DNA of 64,000 nt from assembly GCF_006829085.1 (NCBI RefSeq), contig NZ_BJTC01000006.1, forward strand, positions 1 through 64,000, read 5' to 3'. A program made the translations under genes and the position numbers. This DNA is from Chryseobacterium sp. ON_d1 (GTDB taxonomy: Bacteria > Bacteroidota > Bacteroidia > Flavobacteriales > Weeksellaceae). Below, one piece after another: positions 1-8,212 of this stretch. How positions within the stretch are numbered: the stretch's first letter is position 1; every line of letters begins with the position of its first letter. The notes under the pieces were generated by a model. That model had not been told where the DNA came from, made no database searches, and saw only the letters and a program-made list of their open reading frames with translations.

Positions 1-40
1 AATTATTACAATAACGACAGGATAAGACTTAATCTAAAAG

Positions 41-71
41 GAAAGAGTCCGGTACAGTACCGAACTCTTTC
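41..71. terminator. Hairpin, probable terminator of hxlR
   Basis: A 15-bp stem with a single-base loop and one mismatch (arms 41-55 and 57-71). It lies about 75 bases past the stop codon of the HxlR gene on the minus strand. The flanking T-run is weak in both directions, so termination is inferred from the stem and position only. Confidence 0.5.
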
Positions 72-145
72 ATATAATAATATTGTTTAATTTTGTCTAA
101 ACTTTTGGGTGCAGTCTAATGAGCCTGAGGATTTTTTTTGATTTA

Positions 146-532
146 TTATGCAGAAGAACTCATTGATTCTTTGATTTTCTCACGATGAAGGATTCCCCAA
201 TTGACTAATGTTTCTGTTACCGGAAATACAGATTTTCCATATTCTGTGACAGCATAGGTTACCGTAATAGGTTTTGTATCCTGAATGGTTCTTGTGATCA
301 GGAGATTGGTTTCCAGCTCTTTTAATTCTTTGCTCAGCATTTTTGCAGAGATCCCTTCAATACTGCGTTCCAGCTTTTTAAAATGAATCATCTGATCCGG
401 TCTGTTCGTCAGATACCGTAAAATCATCAGTTTCCATTTTCCTCCCAAAACATCCAGACTGTCACGCATTGCAAACAGTTCTTCTGTACAGCTTGCTTCT
501 CTTTCGATACCGTTTTCAATAATTTTTGCCAT
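146..532 (-). CDS. HxlR-family transcriptional regulator
   Basis: A 128-residue winged-helix DNA-binding protein of the HxlR family, which commonly senses aldehydes, quinones or other electrophiles and acts on adjacent oxidoreductase genes. Visible marks are Cys15 near the N terminus, the family motif GGKWKLMIL at residues 30-38, the ISAKMLSKELKELE recognition region around 61-74, and the wing ending in YAVTEYGKSV near 93-102. An upstream in-frame ATG at 562 exists but would place coding sequence through the palindromic operator, so the start at 532 is preferred. It is divergent from an oxidoreductase gene that it probably represses. The inducer is unknown. Confidence 0.9.
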   Translation of the reverse strand: MAKIIENGIEREASCTEELFAMRDSLDVLGGKWKLMILRYLTNRPDQMIHFKKLERSIEGISAKMLSKELKELETNLLITRTIQDTKPITVTYAVTEYGKSVFPVTETLVNWGILHREKIKESMSSSA

Positions 533-546
533 AATAGTTTCATGAA

Positions 547-574
547 GGTAACTAGTTACCATTGGTTAACTAGT
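547..574. promoter_or_regulatory. Palindromic operator, HxlR-oxidoreductase intergenic region
   Basis: A perfect 14-bp palindrome GGTAACTAGTTACC spans 547-560. A second AACTAGT follows at 568-574, 18 bp after the first (550-556), so two half-related sites sit side by side. The site lies between a minus-strand -7-like box (CAAATATA at 577-584, read TATATTTG) and the HxlR start. This placement is typical of an autoregulated repressor. Binding by this HxlR protein is inference. Confidence 0.65.
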
Positions 575-598
575 AGCAAATATAAACTATTCCCTTTT

Positions 599-606
599 TA
601 CATTTG
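599..606 (+). promoter_or_regulatory. -7 box of the oxidoreductase gene
   Basis: TACATTTG matches the Bacteroidetes -7 consensus TAnnTTTG. It places transcription start near 611-613, just upstream of the ATG at 625. This argues against the upstream in-frame ATG at 604, which lies inside the box. No clear -33 TTG is seen at the usual distance. Confidence 0.5.
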
Positions 607-624
607 TGTATCAAATTAACAATA

Positions 625-1614
625 ATGAAAGCAGTTATTTTAAATAAGAACGGAACACTGGAAAACGCACTGGTAGAGCAGCCAAAACCCAAAAGCAATG
701 AAGTTTTAATCCATATTAAAGCAAGTGGTTTCAATCCCATCGATTATCAGATGCTGGAAAATGAACTGGAACGAAAACTGATCAGTTCCCCGATATTAGG
801 AAGAGAATTATCCGGAATTGTAGTTGATATAGGTTCAGAGGTTACAGCATTCAATATTGGGGACGAAGTCTATTGTGGAAGCGGTTCTATGGGAAGTAAC
901 GGTACTTATGCAGAGTACATAAGCGTTCCCGAGGCCATTGTTTCTTTTAAACCAAACAATATTTCGTTTGAGCAGGCGGCTGCCATTCCTTCAGCAGGGC
1001 TTACTTCTTTACAGATCTTTAACCGTTTGAAATTAAACTCCGAAAATACAGTTTTAGTAACAGGAGCAACCGGAGGAGTCGGTTCATTTCTGATCAAAAT
1101 TTTATTAGCACATAATATCCAACAGATCACAGCCACGGTTGGCAGCGAGGAAAACAGACAGATTCTTCTCAATCTGGGATTGAAAAATCATCAGATCATC
1201 AACTATAAAGAAGAAAATCTAATCGGTAATATTCTAAAAGCCAATAATGATCAACCTTTCGAATATGGAATTGATCTGGTGGGAAACTATATGTCTGAAG
1301 TGACCGCAGAGGTTTTGAAAATTAACGGAACCTATGTAGATGTGACCGCTTTAGTCACTAAAGATGCTCATGAAGCCCTGTTCAATAAAGGAACTATGAT
1401 TATGAATATCTCCAATTATGCTTATGGGAAGATCAAAAAATATGATTACTATAAAAACAGCTTATTTGAAATAAAGAAACTTATCGAGAATGAAACAATT
1501 CCCCCTCCACAATATAAAATAGTTGGAACCCTTTCTTTGGATACTGTTATGCAGGCACATTCCATTCTAAAAAATAACCAGACCCAGGGTCACAAACTAA
1601 TCATGAAACATTAA
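625..1614 (+). CDS. Zinc-independent alcohol dehydrogenase / quinone oxidoreductase family protein
   Basis: A 329-residue medium-chain dehydrogenase/reductase of the quinone oxidoreductase type, expected to reduce enones, quinones or similar substrates with NADPH in the cytoplasm. The N-terminal GroES-like fold is visible (ASGFNPIDYQM at about 34-44, GRELSGIV at 59-66). The nucleotide-binding motif VTGATGGVG follows at about 145-153. The Cys/His zinc ligands of true alcohol dehydrogenases are not evident. The start at 625 is chosen because the -7 box lies just upstream. Divergent from the HxlR gene and followed three bases later by a cupin gene, it fits an electrophile-inducible detoxification unit. 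The substrate is not predictable. Confidence 0.85.
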   Translation: MKAVILNKNGTLENALVEQPKPKSNEVLIHIKASGFNPIDYQMLENELERKLISSPILGRELSGIVVDIGSEVTAFNIGDEVYCGSGSMGSNGTYAEYISVPEAIVSFKPNNISFEQAAAIPSAGLTSLQIFNRLKLNSENTVLVTGATGGVGSFLIKILLAHNIQQITATVGSEENRQILLNLGLKNHQIINYKEENLIGNILKANNDQPFEYGIDLVGNYMSEVTAEVLKINGTYVDVTALVTKDAHEALFNKGTMIMNISNYAYGKIKKYDYYKNSLFEIKKLIENETIPPPQYKIVGTLSLDTVMQAHSILKNNQTQGHKLIMKH

Positions 1615-1617
1615 TCT

Positions 1618-2097
1618 ATGAACAAAATACCAAGACGGATCGTAACAGGAATAAAAGATGGAAAATCCGTTATTATAGAGGATCAGCAAGTAGAAAACGC
1701 GGTGGAACATTTTCCAGGACTTATCATTTCGGATGTATGGAATACTCAGACAATGCCGGCAAGCTTAGACTTTGAAATCAGAATTCCCAATACAGGATTT
1801 CCGCAAACGCCTAAAAATGGCACTTATTTCAGATATGTGGTGGTTCCGCCAGATAAAGATTTAGGCGTAGAGTGGAAAAAGAACAAACCTCATCCGATGA
1901 TGCATCAAACGCCAACACTGGATTATATCATTATTCTTTCCGGCGAACTTTACCTCATCATGGAAGAAGGAGAAACGCTTTTGAAACCTGGCGACATCGT
2001 TATCCAGAGAGGAACGGATCATGCATGGAGCAACCGCTCTCATGAGCCTTGTATTCAGCTGGCTGTGCTGATCGATGCAAGTGGTCAGTTAGAATAA
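1618..2097 (+). CDS. Cupin-domain protein
   Basis: A 159-residue single-domain cupin. The core barrel is visible around residues 100-150 (LDYIIILSGELYLIME, then KPGDIVIQRGTDHAWSN), with a GD turn and a late histidine (His135) typical of the second cupin motif. The usual first-motif histidines are not obvious, so metal binding is uncertain. It starts three bases after the oxidoreductase stop and must share its transcript. It may be a small-molecule binding or isomerase-like partner in the same detoxification response. Function unknown. Confidence 0.8.
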   Translation: MNKIPRRIVTGIKDGKSVIIEDQQVENAVEHFPGLIISDVWNTQTMPASLDFEIRIPNTGFPQTPKNGTYFRYVVVPPDKDLGVEWKKNKPHPMMHQTPTLDYIIILSGELYLIMEEGETLLKPGDIVIQRGTDHAWSNRSHEPCIQLAVLIDASGQLE

Positions 2098-2537
2098 TTG
2101 AAAGATTTAATGATTTAAAAATTTAAAGATTGGAATAGTTCTTACTCATTTTAAAATTCGTTAAAGAAAAAAATCTATGGGATCTGTGTAATTTGTGGGA
2201 AATAAAAAAGACTTTTAAAGTTGGGAAAACGCAAAGTCGCAAAGAAAAAATAAACAATAAGTTGTTTTATGGCGCAAGAAAATCAAAGATTTTCAGCAAA
2301 GATTAATCCATATAGTATTAGGAATATACAATTTTATCGCAGATAAAATCTTTGCGACTTAAAAATATCACCAAAGAAAAAACTTGCGCCTTCGCGTTTT
2401 CCAACAAAATTCAGAAACCTTAACTCACACAGATAAAGCAAATTTTGCAGATTTTTTTTTACTCAAACATCTGCGTTATCTGTATAATCTGCGGGAAATA
2501 AAAACAACTTTGCGTTTTCCAACAAAAACCTTCCAAT
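2098..2537. repeat. Composite of interspersed repeats, no gene
   Basis: About 440 bases without a credible gene. It begins with tandem octamers ending in ATTTAA (2103-2126). It holds two copies of an ATCTGYRTAATYTGYGGGAA unit (about 2178-2197 and 2477-2496). An outward copy of TTGGGAAAACGCAAAG (2221-2236) is matched by inverted GCGTTTTCCAAC copies near 2393-2404 and 2511-2522. AAAACGCAAAGTCGCAAAG-type segments like this resemble interspersed repeats of Chryseobacterium genomes. An open frame at 2384-2779 crosses these repeats and the antisense of the thioredoxin gene and is not believed. Confidence 0.6.
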
Positions 2538-2999
2538 TTATAAAGCAGAAATTTCCAACAGTTTCTGCTTCATTTTTTCAGGCGTCATCTGCCCTTCCTG
2601 ATAATACACCAGATTCTGATGCTTATCCAGAAATACCCACAAAGGATACACAGGCTGATTTTTATTTTTTGACAAAGCCAGCGCCAGCTTATGAATTCCC
2701 GAATTTCCATTCTGCAGATATTCAAAATTCTGATGTTGGAAATGAATTTTCTCTTTTGTCTTCTCTGCCTCGAAATTGATAAAATAAAAATGTTCATTCA
2801 TTATATTAACCAGCTCTTTATCTTTATTCAAACGGAAAGTTTCAATTTTACAGACCGCACACCAATCCGTATAAAGGTGAATAACTACCGGCTTCGGATT
2901 TACTTTCTGCAAAACCTCAAGATCAGAAAAAGTGCCTGTCTTCATCTGAGACAGACAAAAACAGGGCACTAACATTAAAAATAAAGCCAATTTTTTCAT
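2538..2999 (-). CDS. Periplasmic thioredoxin-like protein
   Basis: A 153-residue exported thioredoxin-fold protein. A signal peptide covers roughly residues 1-18 (hydrophobic run ending CFCLSQ). The redox motif WCAVC follows with Cys47 and Cys50, and the later VYPLWVFLD resembles the cis-proline strand of thioredoxins. It probably reduces or isomerises disulfides, or delivers electrons, outside the cytoplasm. Its start codon overlaps the stop of the upstream TonB receptor gene in an ATGA arrangement (2996-2999), so the two are translationally coupled. The receptor carries a CxxC in its plug, which suggests that receptor as a substrate. That link is inference. Confidence 0.85.
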   Translation of the reverse strand: MKKLALFLMLVPCFCLSQMKTGTFSDLEVLQKVNPKPVVIHLYTDWCAVCKIETFRLNKDKELVNIMNEHFYFINFEAEKTKEKIHFQHQNFEYLQNGNSGIHKLALALSKNKNQPVYPLWVFLDKHQNLVYYQEGQMTPEKMKQKLLEISAL

Positions 3000-5065
3000 T
3001 TCAAAGTATATTTTACTCCCAGGAAACCTCTTATTCCCTGCATCGGTGCATAGCCATATGCCGTATCAAAAGTATAATGATTAGGATTATTGATGGGATC
3101 ATCAACATGTTTATCAAATGGGTCAAATGGTCTCATCAGAGGATCTTTAGGTCTGAAATTGAACAGGTTTTTCATTCCGCAATACACCTCAAATCCTGAT
3201 TTAAAGCTCTTAGACACCTGAATATTAGCCAGAGAATAAAATGGTGAATATTCCGGACGGAAGTCATTTACCAGAACAGGAAGCCGCATTGGTCCGTAAA
3301 ACTGTCCTGTAAAATCAATGGTCAGATTATTCGCAAACTTGTAGGTCAGGCTATAAGTACCACTCCACTTCGGGGCATGCAGCTGTTGTGTCTTTTGATT
3401 TTCATTATCAAATTTCTGATACACATCCAGATAGGTCACTCCCAGATTAACACTCAAAGGAAACTGAAAACTAAAATCCACATTCAGGGAAGCGCCCCTT
3501 GAAATTCCGTATCCGTGAAGATTGTCATAAATGATTTTATCAGGATCAGAATCAAAATCACCTACGATTTTATTGCTGAAATACGTATAGAATGCGGAAG
3601 CATCAAGATTCAGCAAACGGTTTCCTAACGGAATTTTCCAGATATAATTCAGATTTCCGTTGACAGATCTTTCCGGTTTCAGGTCCGATTTTACCACAAC
3701 CTCCCTTGAGCCTGTAAGCGCTGCATGATCTTCCGTAAACAGATTCACCACCCTGAAACCGGTTCCAAAGTTGAAACGTAAGGTATGATATGGATTAGGA
3801 TTGAATTTCCATGCAAATCTCGGTGAATGTACGGAATGATGCACTTTATCATAATCATATCTGTATCCGAGCAGTATGGTATTTTTTTCATTGATCTCCC
3901 ACTGATCTTGGATAAACGCACCCCAGATCGGAGATTTCATCGGCGCATTCGTGATACCGTCTGCAGCCAATGTTCCTGGTGTATTATCATCATAATAAGT
4001 TCTTTTGAAAGTAAGTCCGGCAGTGATATCATGCTTACCAAAACTTCTGTCCCAATAGGTTTGCACAAAAGCTACCTTTTGTGTCGCATTGAACGGATTG
4101 GTACCATAAAATGAATTCTGATCATGATAATTGTAAGAAAACTGAGTAACAATATGTTCCTTCATCGGCCATTCGTACAACCCGAAAACCTCTGCTCTGT
4201 TGGTATAAATACTTTCTCCATACACTTCATCGCTTCCACGGAAAGATTTGTTCCACTGCATTTCTCCCCCAAAACGGTCTTCATACAGATATCTCATCGC
4301 AAAACTGGCCTGTCTGTTTTCTTTTCTTTTAAAATTCCATTTGTTGAAAACCGAAATCCTGCTTTGCAATGTAGCATCCGTAAAATTATCTTTATTCTGA
4401 TCTATCCTTTCCTGAAAACTGAAATAATTCAAACTTAATAATGAAGCTGCATTCTTGCCCACATTAAACTTCGTAGAAAGATCCAGATTATTCTCACTCC
4501 ATGTGCTGGTCATCAGATCTACACTCAGCTTGGGAGCGGTCAAAGCATTTTTAGTGATAATATTAATCACTCCTCCCATGGCTTCAGAACCGTAAATGGA
4601 AGACGCCGGGCCTTTTACCACTTCTATTCTATCCACCAAGCTATTAGGGATTCCGCTCAGTCCATAAACAGTGGAAAGTGAACTTACAATCGGCATTCCA
4701 TCAATCAGGATCATCGTATAAGGTCCTTCCAGTCCGTTGATATGAATATCTCCTGTATTGCACACAGAACAGTTCAGCTGAGGTTTTACCCCGTTCACCA
4801 TTGCAATAGCCTCGAAAATACTGGGAGTCGGATTTTTCTGAAAAAATTTCTGACTGTAGATCTCCACTGCCACGGGACTTTTGGATCTGCTCATGGGTTT
4901 TATAGTACCGGTCACCACTACATCTTCGATGTTACTTGTCTTAAATTCCTTCTTCCTCACTTTCACTGAATCCTGGATTTTAGTCTGCTGTAAACTCAAG
5001 CTGTCGGTCTCCTGCGCAAAACAATAAGTTGATAAAAAAATGACAGAAAATAATATTCGCTTCAT
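2996..5065 (-). CDS. TonB-dependent outer-membrane receptor with CxxC in the plug
   Basis: A 689-residue outer-membrane TonB-dependent receptor. After a signal peptide (MKRILFSVIFLSTYCFAQ) comes a TonB-box-like EDVVVTG near residue 48, then the plug with GPASSIYGSEAMGGVINI, then a beta-barrel ending in a terminal aromatic-type strand (LGVKYTLK). The plug contains CSVC (Cys99 and Cys102) just before the IDGMPIVSSLSTVYGL stretch. This arrangement is recurrent in a flavobacterial receptor subgroup, but its substrate is not known to me. A metal or metal-chelate is my best guess. The start at 5065 is chosen over 5095, which lies inside the promoter palindrome. The thioredoxin gene follows with an ATGA overlap. 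Confidence 0.88.
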   Translation of the reverse strand: MKRILFSVIFLSTYCFAQETDSLSLQQTKIQDSVKVRKKEFKTSNIEDVVVTGTIKPMSRSKSPVAVEIYSQKFFQKNPTPSIFEAIAMVNGVKPQLNCSVCNTGDIHINGLEGPYTMILIDGMPIVSSLSTVYGLSGIPNSLVDRIEVVKGPASSIYGSEAMGGVINIITKNALTAPKLSVDLMTSTWSENNLDLSTKFNVGKNAASLLSLNYFSFQERIDQNKDNFTDATLQSRISVFNKWNFKRKENRQASFAMRYLYEDRFGGEMQWNKSFRGSDEVYGESIYTNRAEVFGLYEWPMKEHIVTQFSYNYHDQNSFYGTNPFNATQKVAFVQTYWDRSFGKHDITAGLTFKRTYYDDNTPGTLAADGITNAPMKSPIWGAFIQDQWEINEKNTILLGYRYDYDKVHHSVHSPRFAWKFNPNPYHTLRFNFGTGFRVVNLFTEDHAALTGSREVVVKSDLKPERSVNGNLNYIWKIPLGNRLLNLDASAFYTYFSNKIVGDFDSDPDKIIYDNLHGYGISRGASLNVDFSFQFPLSVNLGVTYLDVYQKFDNENQKTQQLHAPKWSGTYSLTYKFANNLTIDFTGQFYGPMRLPVLVNDFRPEYSPFYSLANIQVSKSFKSGFEVYCGMKNLFNFRPKDPLMRPFDPFDKHVDDPINNPNHYTFDTAYGYAPMQGIRGFLGVKYTLK

Positions 5066-5073
5066 GAAATTAA

Positions 5074-5113
5074 AATTGTTAGACAAATCTAACAATTATT
5101 TTTCAAATACAAA
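5074..5113 (-). promoter_or_regulatory. Promoter and overlapping palindromic operator of the TonB receptor operon
   Basis: A perfect inverted repeat, AATTGTTAGA (5074-5083), 4 bp, TCTAACAATT (5088-5097). It overlaps the minus-strand -7 box TAGATTTG (5084-5091). A TTTG -33 element lies at 5110-5113, 18 bp upstream. The TTAG-6-CTAA core resembles DtxR/MntR-type metal-repressor sites. That assignment is inference. Confidence 0.6.
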
Positions 5114-5158
5114 ACTTTGACTGAAAAATATAGATTCATCCAATTCATGAAAAATGAT

Positions 5159-5166
5159 TAAATTTG
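5159..5166 (+). promoter_or_regulatory. -7 box of hmgA
   Basis: TAAATTTG matches TAnnTTTG and puts transcription start near 5172, 17 bases before the hmgA ATG. A four-codon open frame (5178-5192) lies in the leader and its stop overlaps the hmgA start as ATGA. No good -33 TTG is seen. Confidence 0.45.
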
Positions 5167-5188
5167 AGAAACTACATATGAAAGTAAA

Positions 5189-6340
5189 ATGAGATATCAT
5201 CAATCGGGAAATATCCCACCAAAAAGGCATACGATCTTTAAGTCTCCGGAAGATAAATTTTACTATGAGCAGCTTTTCGGTACGGAAGGCTTCCATGGTA
5301 TTTCTTCTCTGCTATATCATATCCACCGCCCTACTCAGATCAAATCTATCGGTGAGCCGAAAGATGTCACTCCTAAAATCGCTGTGGAAAAAAACATCAC
5401 TCCAAGAATGTTTAAGGGAATGAATGTCACACCTGAGGACGACTTTATGGACAGCAGAAAGATCCTTTTGATGAACAGTGACCTGAAAATGGGATTGGCA
5501 AAGCCGAGAAAATCGATGGATTATTTCTACAAAAATGCAGAATGTGATGAGCTTTTATACGTTCATAACGGAACCGGAATTTTGAAAACATTTGTAGGAG
5601 ATCTTGAGTTCGTAACGGGAGATTATCTTATTATTCCGAGAGGAACGATCTACCAGGTGGAGCTGAAGTCTGATGATACCGTATTTTTTGTCTTAGAAAG
5701 CCACTCTCCTATTTACACTCCGAAAAGATACAGAAATGAATTCGGGCAGCTTCTGGAACATTCTCCATTCTGCGAAAGAGATATTATCGCTCCAGCTTTC
5801 AAAAAACCGATCGATGAAAAAGGAGAATTCCTGATCAAAGTAAAAAAAGAAAACCAGATTACAGATTTCATCTACGCAACACACCCGTTTGATGTAGTGG
5901 GCTGGGATGGCTATTTTTATCCTTATAAATTCAATATTAAAAACTTCGAACCGATTACCGGAAGAATTCACCAACCGCCACCGGTTCACCAGAATTTTGA
6001 AGGACACAATTTCGTAGTCTGCTCATTCTGTGCAAGAATGTATGACTACCATCCACAGGCAATTCCTGCTCCTTATAACCACTCCAATATTGATTCTGAT
6101 GAAGTATTGTTCTATACGGAAGGTGATTTCATGAGCCGTAACCATATTGATCTCATGGATTTTACCCTTCACCCGGGAGGCATTGTACACGGACCACACC
6201 CTGGTGCTATGGAAAGAAGTATCGGTAAAAAATTCACGGAAGAATATGCTGTAATGGTAGACCCTTTCCGCCCTTTAAAAATTACTGAAGAAGCTTTGAA
6301 AGTAGAAGATCCATCTTATAAAACTTCATGGCTGGAATAA
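5189..6340 (+). CDS. hmgA: Homogentisate 1,2-dioxygenase
   Basis: A 383-residue non-heme iron dioxygenase that opens the ring of homogentisate to maleylacetoacetate in tyrosine and phenylalanine breakdown. The C-terminal cupin holds the expected iron-ligand region: YNHSNIDSDEVLFY near residues 296-309 supplies a His and a Glu, and HPGGIVHGPHPG near 328-339 supplies the second His. Length is a little shorter than the roughly 430-445 residues of many bacterial and eukaryotic forms, but the catalytic end is complete. It is the first of the tyrosine-degradation genes in this region; hpd and fahA follow 5-8 kb downstream. The start is supported by the -7 box just upstream. Confidence 0.93.
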   Translation: MRYHQSGNIPPKRHTIFKSPEDKFYYEQLFGTEGFHGISSLLYHIHRPTQIKSIGEPKDVTPKIAVEKNITPRMFKGMNVTPEDDFMDSRKILLMNSDLKMGLAKPRKSMDYFYKNAECDELLYVHNGTGILKTFVGDLEFVTGDYLIIPRGTIYQVELKSDDTVFFVLESHSPIYTPKRYRNEFGQLLEHSPFCERDIIAPAFKKPIDEKGEFLIKVKKENQITDFIYATHPFDVVGWDGYFYPYKFNIKNFEPITGRIHQPPPVHQNFEGHNFVVCSFCARMYDYHPQAIPAPYNHSNIDSDEVLFYTEGDFMSRNHIDLMDFTLHPGGIVHGPHPGAMERSIGKKFTEEYAVMVDPFRPLKITEEALKVEDPSYKTSWLE

Positions 6341-6522
6341 AACATTAAAATACTTTTCTTTTAATCGAAAAAGTATTACTGAATACATACAAAAGACGCT
6401 TTAAATCCTTTATTTAAAGCGTCTTTTTTCGTAAATTTGTAAGGTATGGTTAACATATTAGCCATCATTATTTTTCATGACGCATCCTAAGTAATGGTGG
6501 TTTAAAACAAAATCAATATTAC

Positions 6523-8034
6523 ATGTTAGAAAGAATCAGATTAGAAAGTCTACACCAAAAGGTAACAACAGCTGAAAACGCTGTAAAAATGATTAAAGAC
6601 GGCATGACCATCGGGTCCAGCGGTTTTACAAAAGCAGGTGACAGCAAAGCTATTTTGCCGGCACTTGCAGAAAGAGGAAAAACAGAAGATCTCAAGATCA
6701 CCCTAATGACCGGAGCTTCACTGGGGCACGGTACAGACGGGAAACTGGCAGAAGCCAATGTCCTGAAAAAAAGAATGCCCTTCCAGGTAGATCCTATCCT
6801 AAGAAACAAAATCAACAACGGAGAAATTCTCTTCATTGATCAGCATTTAAGTGAAAGTGCCGAGCTTCTTCACACCAAAAACCTCCAAAACATAGATGTA
6901 GCCATTATTGAAGCAGCCTATATTGAAAGAGACGGAAGCATTGTTCCTACCACTTCTGTAGGAAATTCGGTAACCTTTGCAGCTTTGGCAAAAAAAGTCA
7001 TTATTGAAATCAATACAGAAGTTCCGGAAGAAGTCTATGGAATCCATGACATTTACCAGGCAGAAGATTATCCTTACAGAAATGTTATCCCAATTGTAGC
7101 TCCTTGGAATAAAATCGGAAGAAAAAGCATTCCCGTTGACCCCAATAAAATTGAAGCCATTGTTTTTACTAACCGTAAAGACAGCCCGGCAGATATTGCA
7201 GAACCAGACGAAAAAACAACAGCCATTGCTAAACACCTTCTTGCATTCTTTGAAAACGAAGTTCTTTTGGGTCGCCTTACAGACCGCTTACTTCCCCTTC
7301 AGGCCGGTATCGGTAAAGTAGCCAATGCTGTTCTGACAGGTTTCAAAGACAGTAATTTTTATGATCTGACCATGTTTTCCGAGGTACTTCAGGACAGTAC
7401 ATTTGATCTGATCGATTCCGGTAAACTGAGCTTTGCTTCGGCATCGTCCATTACCGTTTCTCAGGAATGCTATGAAAGAGTTTTAGGAAATCTTTCAAAA
7501 TATAAAGACAAATTCGTTTTAAGACCTCAGAATATTTCCAATACACCGGGACTGATCAGAAGATTGGGAGTTATCGCAATCAATACAGCTATTGAGTTTG
7601 ACATCTATGGAAATGTGAATTCTACCCATATCGGAGGAACAAAAATCATGAATGGAATCGGAGGCTCCGGAGACTTTGCGAGAAATGCCTATCTAAGTAT
7701 TTTCGTGACTCAGGCCGCATCAAAAGGCAACAACATTTCGCATGTCCTTCCCATGGTTTCTCATACAGATCATACAGAACATGACGTTGATATTCTGGTA
7801 ACGGATATCGGATTGGCAGACTTAAGAGGACTGGCTCCTAGAGAAAGAGCCCAGAAAATTATTGACAATTGTGTTCATCCTGATTATAAAGAAGAACTCC
7901 AGTCCTATTTCGACAGAGCCTGCGAAAGAGGGGGACATACACCTCACCTGCTGGAAGAATCTTTCAGCTGGCATCTGAGATTTTCTGAAACAGGAAGTAT
8001 GAAACAGAAAAAATCGGTTGAAATTTCTAATTAA
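6523..8034 (+). CDS. Acetyl-CoA hydrolase / succinyl-CoA:acetate CoA-transferase family (AarC-like)
   Basis: A 503-residue class I CoA-transferase, the length expected for the AarC/Cat1/Ach1 group. The probable catalytic glutamate is Glu287 in FSEVLQDST, and the glycine-rich oxyanion region NGIGGSGDF lies at 377-385. Such enzymes move CoA between succinate, acetate and related acids, or act as apparent acetyl-CoA hydrolases. It sits between hmgA and a second, shorter paralogue. A role in handling the acids released by tyrosine breakdown is plausible but not shown. It has its own strong terminator, and its last codons plus terminator are repeated 485 bp downstream. Confidence 0.87.
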   Translation: MLERIRLESLHQKVTTAENAVKMIKDGMTIGSSGFTKAGDSKAILPALAERGKTEDLKITLMTGASLGHGTDGKLAEANVLKKRMPFQVDPILRNKINNGEILFIDQHLSESAELLHTKNLQNIDVAIIEAAYIERDGSIVPTTSVGNSVTFAALAKKVIIEINTEVPEEVYGIHDIYQAEDYPYRNVIPIVAPWNKIGRKSIPVDPNKIEAIVFTNRKDSPADIAEPDEKTTAIAKHLLAFFENEVLLGRLTDRLLPLQAGIGKVANAVLTGFKDSNFYDLTMFSEVLQDSTFDLIDSGKLSFASASSITVSQECYERVLGNLSKYKDKFVLRPQNISNTPGLIRRLGVIAINTAIEFDIYGNVNSTHIGGTKIMNGIGGSGDFARNAYLSIFVTQAASKGNNISHVLPMVSHTDHTEHDVDILVTDIGLADLRGLAPRERAQKIIDNCVHPDYKEELQSYFDRACERGGHTPHLLEESFSWHLRFSETGSMKQKKSVEISN

Positions 8035-8109
8035 CCTGAGATTAGTTTTAAGAAAAATTAAAAAATAACTGGCCGTCATTTACTCTCTTCGAGTGAATGA
8101 CGGCTTTTT
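8025..8109 (+). repeat. Direct repeat, left copy (3' end of CoA-transferase plus terminator)
   Basis: The stretch from TTCTAATTAA, which contains the stop codon of the CoA-transferase gene, through the terminator hairpin recurs at 8509-8595 with scattered substitutions. The two copies bracket the GG-leader peptide gene. Confidence 0.7.
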
Positions 8110-8110
8110 A
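8072..8110 (+). terminator. Terminator of the AarC-like gene
   Basis: A 14-bp stem, GCCGTCATTTACTC pairing with GAGTGAATGACGGC through one wobble pair, followed by a T-run. It lies 37 bases past the CoA-transferase stop. Confidence 0.85.
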
Positions 8111-8212
8111 GAATGAACCATATATATCGGAATTAATTTTTATATTTAAAAGATTTTAAAAAGCGTAATCCGAAAAGCTATATGAGTAGGAAAAAACTAA
8201 ATACAATTATCT

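Noticed and set aside
2384..2779. A 131-codon plus-strand frame
   Set aside because: It runs through interspersed repeats and then antisense to the thioredoxin gene. Composition is atypical and no start signal is seen.
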